Virus record (IMG/VR): IMGVR_UViG_3300047548_000650
Coordinates: 1-26,051 of that record
Length of the DNA stretch: 26,051 nt
Strand: one strand, 5' to 3'
Origin: a virus
Position 1 is the first letter of the stretch, and every line of letters begins with the position of its first letter. Below the pieces are notes generated by a model. That model saw only the letters and a list, made by a program, of their open reading frames with translations, was not told the origin of the DNA and did no database searches. A program made the position numbers and the translations under genes. Positions 14,028 to 22,351 of the stretch are shown one piece after another.

Positions 14028-16151
14028 TTACGCTACGGCTATTGTCGTCACTGTGCCAGAAGAACCTCGATATTTAAGCGCTCCTGATTCTACATACAAC
14101 ACACCACCTCCTGTTGGGTTTGTAGTAGGGACAGTTGTGGCGTTTGCAATACCAATAACGAGAGTTCCCGAACCGAATTGTGATGTGGTGTTTATTCCAA
14201 TATTTCCGTCCTCTCTTGTATAAAATCGACTTGTTCCAAGATATGATTGCACATTTAGGACACCAACTGTAGTAGAATTGATATTGTTTCTAAGTGTAAG
14301 TTGTGAGGTAGGAGTAGGGTCGTTTGCGCTTCCGTTTCCAATCTGTACAAGACCTTGAGTTCCAAAGGAATCTCCTACTTGTAGTTTAACGTGGCGTGAT
14401 GTGCTGTCTGTACGAATATGCCACGTTCCAGTACGAGTAAACAAGAAAGAGTTACCTGATGTACCTGTCATTTCAAGAACAGGGTCGCCAGATGTGTTTG
14501 TGACACGAAGTCTACCAACGACTTCGAGTGCTTGTGCGGGTCCAGTAGTTCCAACTCCAAGTCTTCCTGCGGAAGTGATCCTCATTCTTTCAGAGCCTCC
14601 TGTAGAGAAGTTGATAGTGTCTGCTCCAGATGACCAGATTCCAGTGTTTGTATCTCCTATGAATGAGAGTGACGGCGTTCCAACTACACCAAGGGCATGC
14701 TGAATAGCACCAGCAAAGTAGTTTACATCAGTAGTTCCTGCTTGATACACACCGTAGCCTTGTGTGATATTTCCACTAGACATTGAGTCAATGTAAAGAC
14801 CGTACAGACCAGTTATAAAACTAGAGCCTCCAATTTGAGGAGCGATTGCCCTGAACGTATAGGCGTTTGTGATTGTTGATGCCCCAGTATGCCTGATTTG
14901 GGAACTATTACTTGTAAAGTTGGTGAGGTTTCCTGTTCCAGTGTTTACTGTATCTGCATGCAGGTTACGCATATTTGATGTGATGGCAACAGAACCAGTC
15001 TTTTCAAATTGATAATATGCAGCCGTTGGAGTAAAGGCAGTGTTTGCAAGGGGCGTATAGGTCTGTTTTACATACAAAGTACCGTCTAGGTTTCCAGTCA
15101 ACGTACCTAGTGATTCGGCTACATGGAACTTAGAGGTTGGAGATATACCAATTCCAAACTTTCCATCATTGAGGAACCGTGCAAACTCTGTTGCTCCATT
15201 GTTTCCTCCTTGGAAAATCATGTCCGCTCCAGTCGTTCCTACTCCTGATGTTGTTCGGAGTATCAGGTCATCTGTCGTTCCTGTTCCTCCAATCACAAGT
15301 GGAGTAGTAAGGCTTGTGGCTACAGTTGCCACGGTGTTCATATTCACCCCTCCATAAAACGTAGCACCAGAACCTCCTCCTGCTCCAAATAGGGCTACAT
15401 CTGTTCCACTGTTTGATTCGATAAGAAAGCCTCCTGATGTGTTGGCTGTAATGGCTGTTGTGTTAAGACCTCCTGAAAAGGTTGAAAGGGTAGAAGTAGA
15501 CGCTCCACGTCCTGTTACTGTTGCAAGGGTGTCGGATTCAGATGAGCTTCCTCCACCACCACCTCCCCCAGAAGTAGCAATAAATGTCGACATATACTTC
15601 TCAAGACCTTTGATTGCTTTTGCATCAAGACGTGCGTTTCCTTTTAAGGTTTCAAGTTTTGTTCGTATTGCCTCTGCTGAAAGTTCAGGAATCTTCTTTT
15701 CGTCTATTGCTTTAAGCAATCTGTCTGTTATGTCATCAACGTATGCCTTTAATTCCTTGTATTTGGCACTTATTAGGGGCGTAGCGAGTTCTTTTACCAC
15801 AGAATAGTCCACAGTAGCATCTTTTCCGTTTTCACCCTTTAATTCGTCTTTTGAGGGCATAAGGGACAGTACCTGACCTACAATGTCCTTTATGTCCGAT
15901 TCAGTGAAGAAGTCCTTGCCCTTTACTGGCAGGTTGTCCTTGATAAAGTTAAAGACTGTCTTCTCGCTAGGGTAATCTTTGTCTTTTACTGGTGTCACAC
16001 CGTCTTTCCCAGGCTCTCCTTTAAATATCACTCCTTTGATTTCATTTTCACCAAGAAAGTCTTTAGGCTTATCTGCTATCTCATTACGAAGACCTACCAG
16101 ATACGGCACGATTTCCTTCTGCAATAGTTTCTTTATTGTTTTTTCGTCCAT
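14028..16151 (-). CDS. Long virion fibre with GIG/GVG repeats
   Basis: 707 residues. Residues 1-200 are charged and helical, with a collagen-like bit ([20 protein letters not shown]) and [21 protein letters not shown] hinge of eight glycines near 194-201 leads to a Ser/Thr/Gly-rich beta region. Here short units recur: [31 protein letters not shown] and [19 protein letters not shown], plus [19 protein letters not shown], the tail-fibre 'dadTGi......t..f...g...mrI' unit. No intramolecular chaperone or peptidase is recognised at the C-terminus. It starts two bases after the portal stop. Its place among head genes suggests a head fibre or a neck whisker, as well as a normal tail fibre. Surface role very likely, location unsure. 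Confidence 0.78.
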   Translation of the reverse strand: MDEKTIKKLLQKEIVPYLVGLRNEIADKPKDFLGENEIKGVIFKGEPGKDGVTPVKDKDYPSEKTVFNFIKDNLPVKGKDFFTESDIKDIVGQVLSLMPSKDELKGENGKDATVDYSVVKELATPLISAKYKELKAYVDDITDRLLKAIDEKKIPELSAEAIRTKLETLKGNARLDAKAIKGLEKYMSTFIATSGGGGGGGSSSESDTLATVTGRGASTSTLSTFSGGLNTTAITANTSGGFLIESNSGTDVALFGAGGGSGATFYGGVNMNTVATVATSLTTPLVIGGTGTTDDLILRTTSGVGTTGADMIFQGGNNGATEFARFLNDGKFGIGISPTSKFHVAESLGTLTGNLDGTLYVKQTYTPLANTAFTPTAAYYQFEKTGSVAITSNMRNLHADTVNTGTGNLTNFTSNSSQIRHTGASTITNAYTFRAIAPQIGGSSFITGLYGLYIDSMSSGNITQGYGVYQAGTTDVNYFAGAIQHALGVVGTPSLSFIGDTNTGIWSSGADTINFSTGGSERMRITSAGRLGVGTTGPAQALEVVGRLRVTNTSGDPVLEMTGTSGNSFLFTRTGTWHIRTDSTSRHVKLQVGDSFGTQGLVQIGNGSANDPTPTSQLTLRNNINSTTVGVLNVQSYLGTSRFYTREDGNIGINTTSQFGSGTLVIGIANATTVPTTNPTGGGVLYVESGALKYRGSSGTVTTIAVA

Positions 16152-16153
16152 AA

Positions 16154-18190
16154 TTAATCTTTAAAGACCGCAACCGTTGTGCATCTACAATTAACGTGTT
16201 GAGGAGGCTGTGTGTCACCCGATGGGAACTCATCTCCTATCTTTCTAATATTGCCGTCATTTGATAAACACGCATCTGATGTTCTGTCATCTCCTACTGC
16301 AAGCCATTCAACCTCCTCAATACCTGCTTGTTTGTATGCCTGAATAGAACCCTCATTAAGTGATGCTGATACTTCTGTTCGTGCAATTCTTTCTGTTCTG
16401 TAATCATATGCTTGCTGGTATACGTCTGTGATTGTCTGTGCGATAACGTCAAACCCTGCACCCTCATTAAGAGCCTCGTTTATCTTTGTAAGCAAAGCCT
16501 CTCGTGTGGTTTTGTTTATCGTTTCTGCAAAGAACTTAGCACGCTCTTGTATAAACTTTGCTGTGTCTGTGTTATTTGGGTCAAACTCACCTCCTGTCTG
16601 ACTGTCTGCGACCTCCGCTCCCTCCTTTAAGAAAGTCCTGATGTGGGGTGTGATAAGCGATATACCAGTAGCAATAGCCTTTTTCTCGTCAAACAAAACG
16701 TCTTCAACGCCCTTTAATTTGTACTCCTTTGGCTTTAGTCCTGCGTACTCGCTCTTTGCGTTCTCAAGAACCTCCTGTTCCTGCTTTTTAAAATAAGCGT
16801 TAACGTCCTTAATAAGTTCTTTCTCGTTCTTATCGAATCGCTTTACCCATACGTCCTTTACCACTTCTTTCTGACTTGCTGTCAGTTTTCTGTAAGTAAT
16901 CTCCTTTTTAGGAAGACGTGCCACAAAGTCATCAATAGTCTTATTGATTGTGTTGTGTTTACTTACCCGTACTGCCTTTACTTGTGTCACAGAGTCTTGT
17001 GGTGCATCAGAAAACGGCCCGTAAAACACATCTCCCTGCTCTGATTCGGTAAGACCCTCCTTTCGTCTGATGTCGTTTCGTGTAAGCCACTTGTTGATTC
17101 CTAGTGAGTAGGCGTTAATCGTAGCCATTCTGTCATCTGGTACAGGGTTCTCAAAATCAAATACAAGGTCAAGGTCAAATTCTGGCAACAGGTATTCGTT
17201 AAGCACAGTGACAAATCGCTCCATAAGCGGTCGCACAGTTCTCTTTGCAAAGACATAATCAGAAGCCTCTGCGTTTGCCCTGTTAACATCATCTGTAATA
17301 CCCACAACCGTCTTAGGTACTCTGAACAACGACAGTATCTCATCCCGTGAGAACGTTCGCTGTGCAATAAAGTCCATATCCTTTTGTGTCTTTGATATGT
17401 CTTGCCACTTTAGACCTCCCTCAAGAATAGCTGGCTTGCCGTTGTTTCGTGAACCCCTATAGGTCTGCTCCCACTGCTCCTTAAGCCTCTTAAACTCATC
17501 ATCTCCAAGCACCTGCTCCGTAGTAAGCACCCCGTCAGGTCTTGCGCTATTTTTAAAGAATGAGTAGTTCCAATTTCGAGCCTCATTATCTGTTTCAATA
17601 GCCCACAATGAAGCCTCAACCACGCCCATTCCCTTGTGCGGTCTTGGATAACCACCGTTCGGGTTAAAGTTCTTAAAATGAATGACCTCGCTCTTGTCAA
17701 AGGCAATCTTGTCTTCTTTGTGTCCGTATGTATAGCCCAGAATGATCAATGGGTTATCTTTATCTAGTATGATATTGACCTTTTCAGGTGATAGAAGATA
17801 AATCTCTCGTATTTTCCCCTTGCCCTCATTGTCACGAGCAAGATACCAGTAGGCATTTCCCGTAAGGTCAAGCATAGCCTGTGTACCAAAAAACAATTCA
17901 TACTTTGTTGTGTTCGGGTTAACGTCGTTCAAAAGCGTCATTACCTCATTATTTTCTACAATGTCACCTGACTTCTTGCTCTTAAGTATCAAATGTATGC
18001 TAGCAACCTCCTCTGCTCGTGCAGTCACGCACGCAAATACCCAGTTCTTGTACTCTTTAAAGTAAGTGCCGTCATCTCTTTGGTTAGGCAGGTTATGTCT
18101 TGCACCGTTAATCATTGATGACACAGTATTGATAATTGGTAACTTGATTCCTTTCTCCTCCCTGTTAAGTAGTTTGTTTATAAAATCCAT
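16154..18190 (-). CDS. Portal protein fused to MuF-like minor head domain
   Basis: 678 residues. Residues about 30-410 match HK97-type portals: [78 protein letters not shown] and [18 protein letters not shown]. After a helical linker, the last ~200 residues match Phage_Mu_[21 protein letters not shown], then [18 protein letters not shown] and [15 protein letters not shown]. Portals are usually near 400-450 residues and MuF is usually the next gene, so this is a fusion. The portal dodecamer forms the DNA channel; MuF-like domains enter the head interior. I chose ATG 18190, next to a TATAAT box; a GTG at 18235 is in frame but lies within the promoter. Confidence 0.9.
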   Translation of the reverse strand: MDFINKLLNREEKGIKLPIINTVSSMINGARHNLPNQRDDGTYFKEYKNWVFACVTARAEEVASIHLILKSKKSGDIVENNEVMTLLNDVNPNTTKYELFFGTQAMLDLTGNAYWYLARDNEGKGKIREIYLLSPEKVNIILDKDNPLIILGYTYGHKEDKIAFDKSEVIHFKNFNPNGGYPRPHKGMGVVEASLWAIETDNEARNWNYSFFKNSARPDGVLTTEQVLGDDEFKRLKEQWEQTYRGSRNNGKPAILEGGLKWQDISKTQKDMDFIAQRTFSRDEILSLFRVPKTVVGITDDVNRANAEASDYVFAKRTVRPLMERFVTVLNEYLLPEFDLDLVFDFENPVPDDRMATINAYSLGINKWLTRNDIRRKEGLTESEQGDVFYGPFSDAPQDSVTQVKAVRVSKHNTINKTIDDFVARLPKKEITYRKLTASQKEVVKDVWVKRFDKNEKELIKDVNAYFKKQEQEVLENAKSEYAGLKPKEYKLKGVEDVLFDEKKAIATGISLITPHIRTFLKEGAEVADSQTGGEFDPNNTDTAKFIQERAKFFAETINKTTREALLTKINEALNEGAGFDVIAQTITDVYQQAYDYRTERIARTEVSASLNEGSIQAYKQAGIEEVEWLAVGDDRTSDACLSNDGNIRKIGDEFPSGDTQPPQHVNCRCTTVAVFKD

Positions 18191-18225
18191 ACCGTTATTA
18201 TACAACAATCCTTTTATAGTGTCTG
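18191..18225 (-). promoter_or_regulatory. Leaderless promoter of the portal gene
   Basis: Minus strand CAGACA, 17 bases, TATAAT, 6 bases (AACGGT), ATG 18190. The motif TATAATAACGGTATG is nearly identical to that at 12925 (TATAATAACGGCATG). Confidence 0.7.
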
Positions 18226-18239
18226 TAGCCAACACGCCC

Positions 18240-18594
18240 TATCCTTGCATAACAAGGGTTTCGCTTTTATTTGTTCAACAAAATACAGTTAGTTCCTGAC
18301 CCTTGCCCTCATAGTAGTGAGTTAGTATTACATCAGATGTCCTGTAAAGTCTTGTGTGCTAATGCAAGTCCTCGTTGTAGGCATAAACACAGAGCGAGGA
18401 TTTTAATCAACACACAAACACTTGGTAATTATTGCAGAAATGTTTAAAGACTAGTTACCGTTTCCTGAAAAGTCTGTCGTTGAATCTGTAACAGAAAACA
18501 CCCCCTAAGTGATTAGAGAGTGTTCGCTGGGTGCTTCAAACCACAACTGAATACTTGATAACAAATATGCAAATGTGGTTTTAGTTTGAAGCAT
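18240..18594 (-). ncRNA. Candidate large structured RNA between terminase and portal
   Basis: No gene of normal size is found between 18643 and 18191. On the minus strand a transcript expected to start near 18594 would fold strongly. P1 (18593-18532): TGCTTCAAA/TTTGAAGCA, then CCACA/TGTGG, then ATATTTG-TTAT-CAAGTAT. P2 (18524-18497): 12 continuous pairs, AACACTCTCTAA-TCAC-TTAGGGGGTGTT. P3 (18418-18406 with 18363-18351): 13 continuous pairs, enclosing TCCTCG (18400-18395) / CGAGGA (18374-18369). Further stems include CAAGGGT/ACCCTTG near 18308-18260. G-U pairs in P1, P2 and P3 hold only for the minus strand, which fixes the sense. The 3' end is unknown; 18240 is a guess just before the portal promoter. 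Family unknown; a long untranslated leader is the alternative. Pairing is read by eye, without energy calculation. Confidence 0.6.
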
Positions 18595-18609
18595 ACTTAT
18601 AGTATAACA
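18595..18609 (-). promoter_or_regulatory. Extended -10 promoter of the structured RNA
   Basis: Minus strand TGTTATACT, with TTGCTT 18 bases before the -10. The predicted start point is 18594, exactly at the base of hairpin P1. Spacing to an ATG (18594) is 6 bases, the same as at the leaderless genes. Confidence 0.6.
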
Positions 18610-18643
18610 TATTTGAAATAAAACAAGCAAGTTCTCCTAAAGC

Positions 18644-19792
18644 CTACAGTGTCCTTATGTTAGGTCGTGTCGCCTTGCCAGCTAAGTATGTGTGAATGGC
18701 GTACCTAGTCGCACACAAGGCATCGTCCATTACTCTTACTGGCTCATCAAGTATCTTGTTGTCTGCGGTCGTCTTCCATGAGTAACTTCTGTACTCCTTT
18801 AAAAGATTAAGGCTGTCTTTAGTAACATATATCTTCTTGCTCTTGAGTGTGTCGATTCCTTTCTTGACATCTTTATCAGATGAGTGTGCATTAAAACCTG
18901 CCCTGCGTATCTCCTCGATTCTCGCTGGTTCTGCACTATCACAAAACAAGAACTTGCCCTTTTGTATGCCAAGTTCCCTCATACGCTCTATAACGTCCAA
19001 ATTGGTCAATCCTGACGAGTAAATCACTTCACGCACATAATACGCATCATCGTACTCTCGCACCTCTACGAGGGCGGTAGGGTGGTTATAGCCGAAGTCT
19101 AGTCCGTATATCGTTTCCCCTACCTCTGGCAACTCATCACACAGCTCAAAATGGTTGTAGATGCGAGCCGAGGCTATTCCAAACAGCCCAAGACCATAAA
19201 TGCGCCACAAGTTAGGGTCTGCATCTTTAAGCCGTTCAATTTCCTGTATTGTTTCCTTATTTAAAAACGGGTTGTCTTTGTATGTTGATTTAAACACCTC
19301 AACGTCATCTCGTACCTTGATTTTCTCCTCAATCCAGTGGTCTTCTGCATGAGAAGGGTTATAGTCCATGTAAATACGCCCTGTGGTTCTCATTGATAAC
19401 TGTACAAAGTCGTTGTAAGTCAGTTCGTTTGCCTCGTTCATAAACAGGTACTTTCTCTTACGACCCTTGACCTTTGAGTAGTCGTCCACTGATATAAACT
19501 CAATCTCGTTGCCGTGCAAAAAGTAACTGTTAATGGACTTGTTATGAAATGCCTCATCATAAATGCCGTACTTATCCAAGACCTCAAAAAAGTCTTTCAT
19601 GGCGGTTGCTTTTAAAGAGGGCAGGGTCTTTCGCACGATAGTAAACACCTCTCCTTTTTCCTGTAATGCAAGTTGTATCAATACCTGAATGGTTGAGTAC
19701 GTCTTTGAGGAACGGCTTGACCCCTCATTTATGAAGATACGTTTACTGCTCTGTATTGTCTTGTGAAATATCGGCGTTACTTTGACTTTCAT
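18644..19792 (-). CDS. terL: Terminase large subunit
   Basis: 382 residues, the Terminase_3/PBSX type. Walker A is GSSRSSKT at 24-31, with Ser where many have Gly before Lys; Walker B is YLFMNE at 115-120. The ATPase also has RKTLPSLKATAMKDF at 54-68 and the motif III-like RIYMDYNPSH at 139-148. The nuclease domain shows Asp232 in GLDFGYNHPTA, Asp285 in FCDSAEPARI and Asp356/357 in VMDDALCATRYAIH, the expected metal-binding triad. It packages DNA into the prohead through the portal. The start overlaps the terS end by 50 bases; no later ATG would keep the Walker A region intact. The stop is 50 bases before the candidate RNA's start. Confidence 0.95.
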   Translation of the reverse strand: MKVKVTPIFHKTIQSSKRIFINEGSSRSSKTYSTIQVLIQLALQEKGEVFTIVRKTLPSLKATAMKDFFEVLDKYGIYDEAFHNKSINSYFLHGNEIEFISVDDYSKVKGRKRKYLFMNEANELTYNDFVQLSMRTTGRIYMDYNPSHAEDHWIEEKIKVRDDVEVFKSTYKDNPFLNKETIQEIERLKDADPNLWRIYGLGLFGIASARIYNHFELCDELPEVGETIYGLDFGYNHPTALVEVREYDDAYYVREVIYSSGLTNLDVIERMRELGIQKGKFLFCDSAEPARIEEIRRAGFNAHSSDKDVKKGIDTLKSKKIYVTKDSLNLLKEYRSYSWKTTADNKILDEPVRVMDDALCATRYAIHTYLAGKATRPNIRTL

Positions 19793-20225
19793 TTTGTACT
19801 ATCTCGTATGTTATATGGTCTAACTTACCTGAAACATCAACAGCGGACGTTTCTTTCCAGTCCTCAACCCACTTAACCCATAGCCTTGCGTTCTCACCTC
19901 CTTTTTTGATTGCTTGGTTGTATACGCCCATGACAACGTTCTTGGTTAACTTCTTTGCCCACTTCTTAATATCCTCTACATTAGGGTTCTGGTCTATGTG
20001 TCTACCCCATACTGCAAGAGTATCCATATCAACTCCGAACTTAGCCGAGAATTGTGTCCTGTTTTTAATAGATGCCAGTTCAAGCAACATAATGTCGTCT
20101 ATACCTAGTTTTCCTTTTAATACCTCCTCTGGTTGTGTCTTAATAAAGGCTGGCAGTGATGACCAAATGCAAAATAGGTCATACTCATGTGATTTGTTAG
20201 GTTTTATAGTCTTTTCTTCTTTCAT
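19743..20225 (-). CDS. terS: Terminase small subunit
   Basis: 160 residues. The N-terminal part has helical segments ending in a DNA-binding-like helix-turn-helix (LLELASIKNRTQFSAKFGVD, then MDTLAVWGRHI, residues 47-77). A central helix follows (KWAKKLTKNVVMGVYNQAIK), then ENARLWVKWVEDWKET near 110-125, which is the usual 'g...a.k.w....e.w.e' oligomer signature of small terminases. The C-terminal tail is Ser/Asn/Gln/Asp-rich and probably disordered. It recognises the packaging site and hands DNA to TerL. It has a strong promoter within a palindrome. Confidence 0.85.
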   Translation of the reverse strand: MKEEKTIKPNKSHEYDLFCIWSSLPAFIKTQPEEVLKGKLGIDDIMLLELASIKNRTQFSAKFGVDMDTLAVWGRHIDQNPNVEDIKKWAKKLTKNVVMGVYNQAIKKGGENARLWVKWVEDWKETSAVDVSGKLDHITYEIVQNESQSNADISQDNTEQ

Positions 20226-20241
20226 GCTGTTATTATAACAG
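20226..20241 (-). promoter_or_regulatory. Leaderless terS promoter within a palindrome
   Basis: Minus strand TGTTATAAT, 6 bases (AACAGC), ATG; a possible -35 TTCAAA lies 17 bases upstream. The -10 is inside CTGTTAT-A-ATAACAG (20227-20241), a perfect 7-bp-arm palindrome that could be an operator. The stop codon of the preceding gene overlaps the -10. Confidence 0.7.
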
Positions 20242-20424
20242 ACAATCTATCTTCTTTGAAATAATGTAGTTTACCTTGTACTTTATTTTTGGGTACTGCG
20301 ACATATCAAAGTCTATGTTGTACATCCCATCGTACATGTACACATTTTGAAGCGGGTTTTTTATTATGAGTTCGGTGTTGTTTGTCACAAACTCCTCTAT
20401 TAGCATCTTGTGTATGTAATTCAT
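20233..20424 (-). CDS. Small unknown protein
   Basis: 63 residues, beginning MNYIHKMLIEEFVTNNTELI. Aromatic (seven Tyr) and mixed alpha/beta (NVYMYDGMYNIDFDMSQYPK, IKYKVNYIISKKIDCLL). No motif known to me. It lies between the early small-gene run and terS; its TAA is part of the terS -10 region. No Shine-Dalgarno upstream. Confidence 0.65.
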   Translation of the reverse strand: MNYIHKMLIEEFVTNNTELIIKNPLQNVYMYDGMYNIDFDMSQYPKIKYKVNYIISKKIDCLL

Positions 20425-20440
20425 ATGTTAGTTTTCTTAC

Positions 20441-20764
20441 CTATCTATTAAGCGCAAGCCACAGACGTGCAACAGCCTCCTCGGGGGTCTTTCCCCGTTC
20501 CCAATCATCTTTCTCACGGTGTGTAAAGCAGGTTGCGGCTCCCCATTCGTCAGACAGATGCTCAAGGTGAAAGTCGCCGTCCTCTGTCATACTAACGCAC
20601 GCCTCTATCAACTCGGAGAGGGTCGGTGAGTACGAGTATTCAACACCCGCAAGCTTCTCCTCTCCCTCGTGCTCAACCTGGCAGATGAACCTGCCCTCAT
20701 AGAATCCTTCGTGAGGTTGTGGAAACCCCTCCTCTTTTAATTCCTTTGCCAGTTCGTAGTCCAT
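20441..20764 (-). CDS. Conserved-looking phage protein of unknown role
   Basis: 107 residues. MDYELAKELKEEGFPQPHEG, PTLSELIEACVSMTEDGDFH and KTPEEAVARLWLALNR are a pattern seen in many phage and prophage small proteins ('myelAk.LkeaGFPq', 'PtLsELIeac', 'G.tPeEAvA.LwlaL'). The C-terminal helix is typical for this group, whose function is not known to me. Acidic, with Trp74 and Cys78 in the middle (DEWGAATCFTH). It follows the preceding gene by three bases. The gene is visibly more G/C-rich than its neighbours, perhaps a recent arrival. Confidence 0.72.
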   Translation of the reverse strand: MDYELAKELKEEGFPQPHEGFYEGRFICQVEHEGEEKLAGVEYSYSPTLSELIEACVSMTEDGDFHLEHLSDEWGAATCFTHREKDDWERGKTPEEAVARLWLALNR

Positions 20765-20767
20765 AGG

Positions 20768-21139
20768 TTATTCGTTATCGCCTTTAATGTTGTCCTGTGT
20801 GAGTGAGGTGATGACTTTCTCTCTCATTTCTCTTTGCGCTTCTTCTCTGCCAAGACCCCTATACCAAGTTCGTTGGTCATCACTGCTTGGGTTTACGTCG
20901 ATTATCAGTATTTTCTCAATCTCCCCTACCACAATCCCAATCACCTCGTCGGCAAGCTGGGGAATTCGTGAGCGGATGTTTTCCAATGCCTGATTGTACC
21001 CCTTTGTGAAGTAATCATCCCTGTACATGTTTGTCAGTGTCCCGCCTTCCGTCAGGTATGGCTTCTTTGAGACAGCCTTGGTGTCCTCCCCGACAATCTC
21101 CAGTCCCTTCTCGATTATCCTTTCTCGTGGTGTTTTCAT
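20768..21139 (-). CDS. Unknown protein with GYNQALE motif
   Basis: 123 residues. Helical N-terminus (MKTPRERIIEKGLEIVGED), then TKGYNQALENIRSRIPQLAD near residues 45-64, a helix repeated in related form in the 21412-21666 protein. Later, LIIDVNPSSDDQRTWYRGLG and REEAQREMREKVITSL. Function unknown. Joined to the previous gene by TAAGATG. Confidence 0.65.
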   Translation of the reverse strand: MKTPRERIIEKGLEIVGEDTKAVSKKPYLTEGGTLTNMYRDDYFTKGYNQALENIRSRIPQLADEVIGIVVGEIEKILIIDVNPSSDDQRTWYRGLGREEAQREMREKVITSLTQDNIKGDNE

Positions 21140-21140
21140 C

Positions 21141-21407
21141 TTAGTTTCTGTTTATTTTATTCCAAAGTCTTCGCATAGAGTTTCTGATAAAAGGCAAATG
21201 TTCATTCTCCACCGCACCTCTTTCTGGTCCAAAAACTTGCTCAAGTACAATATTTTTTACCCTGTCCTTTACTGGTTCCGTAATCATCATCCCCGTATCG
21301 TCAGTGAAGGCCTCAATCAATGCGTCAAGCGAGGCAAGGTTCGCGTCAAGTGCCTTTATAAATCGCTTTCTGTCCTCTCTTATTTGCTCAATTTCTATGT
21401 ACCTCAT
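21141..21407 (-). CDS. Unknown helical protein
   Basis: 88 residues from ATG 21407: MRYIEIEQIREDRKRFIKAL, then ANLASLDALIEAFTDDTGMM, VKDRVKNIVLEQVFGPERGA and a basic end (RRLWNKINRN). All helix, highly charged. A start at 21509 is open but would overlap the preceding gene by 98 bases, so I prefer the ATG four bases after that gene's TAG. Unknown function. Confidence 0.6.
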   Translation of the reverse strand: MRYIEIEQIREDRKRFIKALDANLASLDALIEAFTDDTGMMITEPVKDRVKNIVLEQVFGPERGAVENEHLPFIRNSMRRLWNKINRN

Positions 21408-21411
21408 ATCC

Positions 21412-21666
21412 CTATTCGTTAGCCAGTAATGCCCTCGCCTCCTCAATCCTTTTGTTATGGCTGTGGATTTGATCTTCAAGTGCTTGATTGTAACCTTGTT
21501 TACTATCAACGTCGTATTCAGGAAATCTTTGTTCCAGCATTTCTATGGTTGTCTTTCTAACCTCTTTCTTATTCAGCCTAAGCCTCCCTTTCTCCTCCTC
21601 CCACATGTCTATATGCGACTGGTCGAATGACTGTATGATGTCTGGCTTGTTTTGTTGTATTGTCAT
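21412..21666 (-). CDS. Unknown helical protein with GYNQALE motif
   Basis: 84 residues. Charged helices (DMWEEEKGRLRLNKKEVRKT), then SKQGYNQALEDQIHSHNKRI near residues 55-74 and EEARALLANE. The motif GYNQALE is shared with the 20768-21139 protein. AAAGAGG lies 3 bases before the ATG, one of the few Shine-Dalgarno-like sequences here. Function unknown. Confidence 0.62.
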   Translation of the reverse strand: MTIQQNKPDIIQSFDQSHIDMWEEEKGRLRLNKKEVRKTTIEMLEQRFPEYDVDSKQGYNQALEDQIHSHNKRIEEARALLANE

Positions 21667-21719
21667 ATCCTCTTTGTTACTTCTGATAATCTGCGAAGCG
21701 CCCGATGCTGGAGGCGAGG

Positions 21720-22106
21720 TTACTTTCCGTATTTCTTACGGTAGGCAACTCTTATTCTACTCACCCTAGCCGCATATTCTGGTTCCGTTCGCTTCCTTTC
21801 TTGCTTGTAATGCTTGTTGCACAACCCTCTTGCTCGTATCTTATCTCCGCAGACAGAGCATTTTCCTGCGTGCATTTTCCTTCTATGATGCTCTCGACAT
21901 ATCCATATGATTTCCTCGGGTTTCGAGTAATCTGGATGATGTCGTTCACCAATACTCTGACATCCTTCAATAACGCACTCTTGTGCTATAGGATTCGCCT
22001 TCTTTGCCTTGTAAAGAATCTTCCTATACTCGCTTATCTTATCCTTGTTTCTGGATAGCCACTTTCTGTATGCCTCCCTTGATTTTTCTTTGTCTTTATA
22101 TGGCAT
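21720..22106 (-). CDS. HNH-type nuclease or double zinc-finger protein
   Basis: 128 residues. The first cluster has Cys44, Cys49, His56, His57, Cys70, His73/74 and His79 (ECVIEGCQSIGERHHPDYSK, then IIWICREHHRRKMH), the arrangement of zinc-bound HNH domains in phages where HHpDY and 'WiCreHHr..H' are the catalytic and zinc-binding segments. A second zinc finger, Cys83-Cys86-Cys96-His99, follows (KCSVCGDKIRARGLCNKHY). The N-terminus and C-terminus are basic, fitting DNA binding. It may be a free-standing homing endonuclease. It has its own leaderless promoter. Confidence 0.75.
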   Translation of the reverse strand: MPYKDKEKSREAYRKWLSRNKDKISEYRKILYKAKKANPIAQECVIEGCQSIGERHHPDYSKPEEIIWICREHHRRKMHAGKCSVCGDKIRARGLCNKHYKQERKRTEPEYAARVSRIRVAYRKKYGK

Positions 22107-22141
22107 AGACTTATTTTAACAAATCCCTCGCCTCTGTGCAA
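22107..22141 (-). promoter_or_regulatory. Leaderless promoter of the HNH gene
   Basis: Minus strand TTGCAC, 17 bases, TAAAAT with TG extension (TGTTAAAAT), 6 bases (AAGTCT), ATG 22106. Confidence 0.62.
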
Positions 22142-22176
22142 ACACCCCAGCATTTGACGCTCCGCTTGTAAATGTA

Positions 22177-22350
22177 CTACTTACTCTCCTCTTGCTCCTT
22201 AACTGCCTTGCTCTGCTCGTATGACACGTCCACTATCCTGTCCATCCACTTGCTCATAAACGGCTCGTTGACTACTGGCATCGGGACTTCGTACCCGTAG
22301 TCAGTATCGTCAGTGTGCTGGCTCATGATGTAATCTTTCATTTTGCTCAT
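22177..22350 (-). CDS. Small unknown protein
   Basis: 57 residues, ATG 22350 to TAG 22179-22177. It begins MSKMKDYIMSQHTDDTDYGY and continues EVPMPVVNEPFMSKWMDRIV, ending in a charged helix (EQSKAVKEQEESK). Five methionines. It starts one base after the preceding stop (TAACATG), which supports it. Unknown function. Confidence 0.68.
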   Translation of the reverse strand: MSKMKDYIMSQHTDDTDYGYEVPMPVVNEPFMSKWMDRIVDVSYEQSKAVKEQEESK

Positions 22351-22351
22351 G

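Noticed and set aside
18191-18235. GTG start at 18235 for the portal
   Set aside because: The 15 extra codons cover the -35/-10 promoter and end at the ATG that is 6 bases after TATAAT.
18233-18640. tRNA or tmRNA in the terL-portal gap
   Set aside because: I looked for the T-loop GTTCRANYC with an acceptor stem and for a CCA end; GTGTTCGC near 18520 lies inside hairpin P2 and no cloverleaf closes around it.
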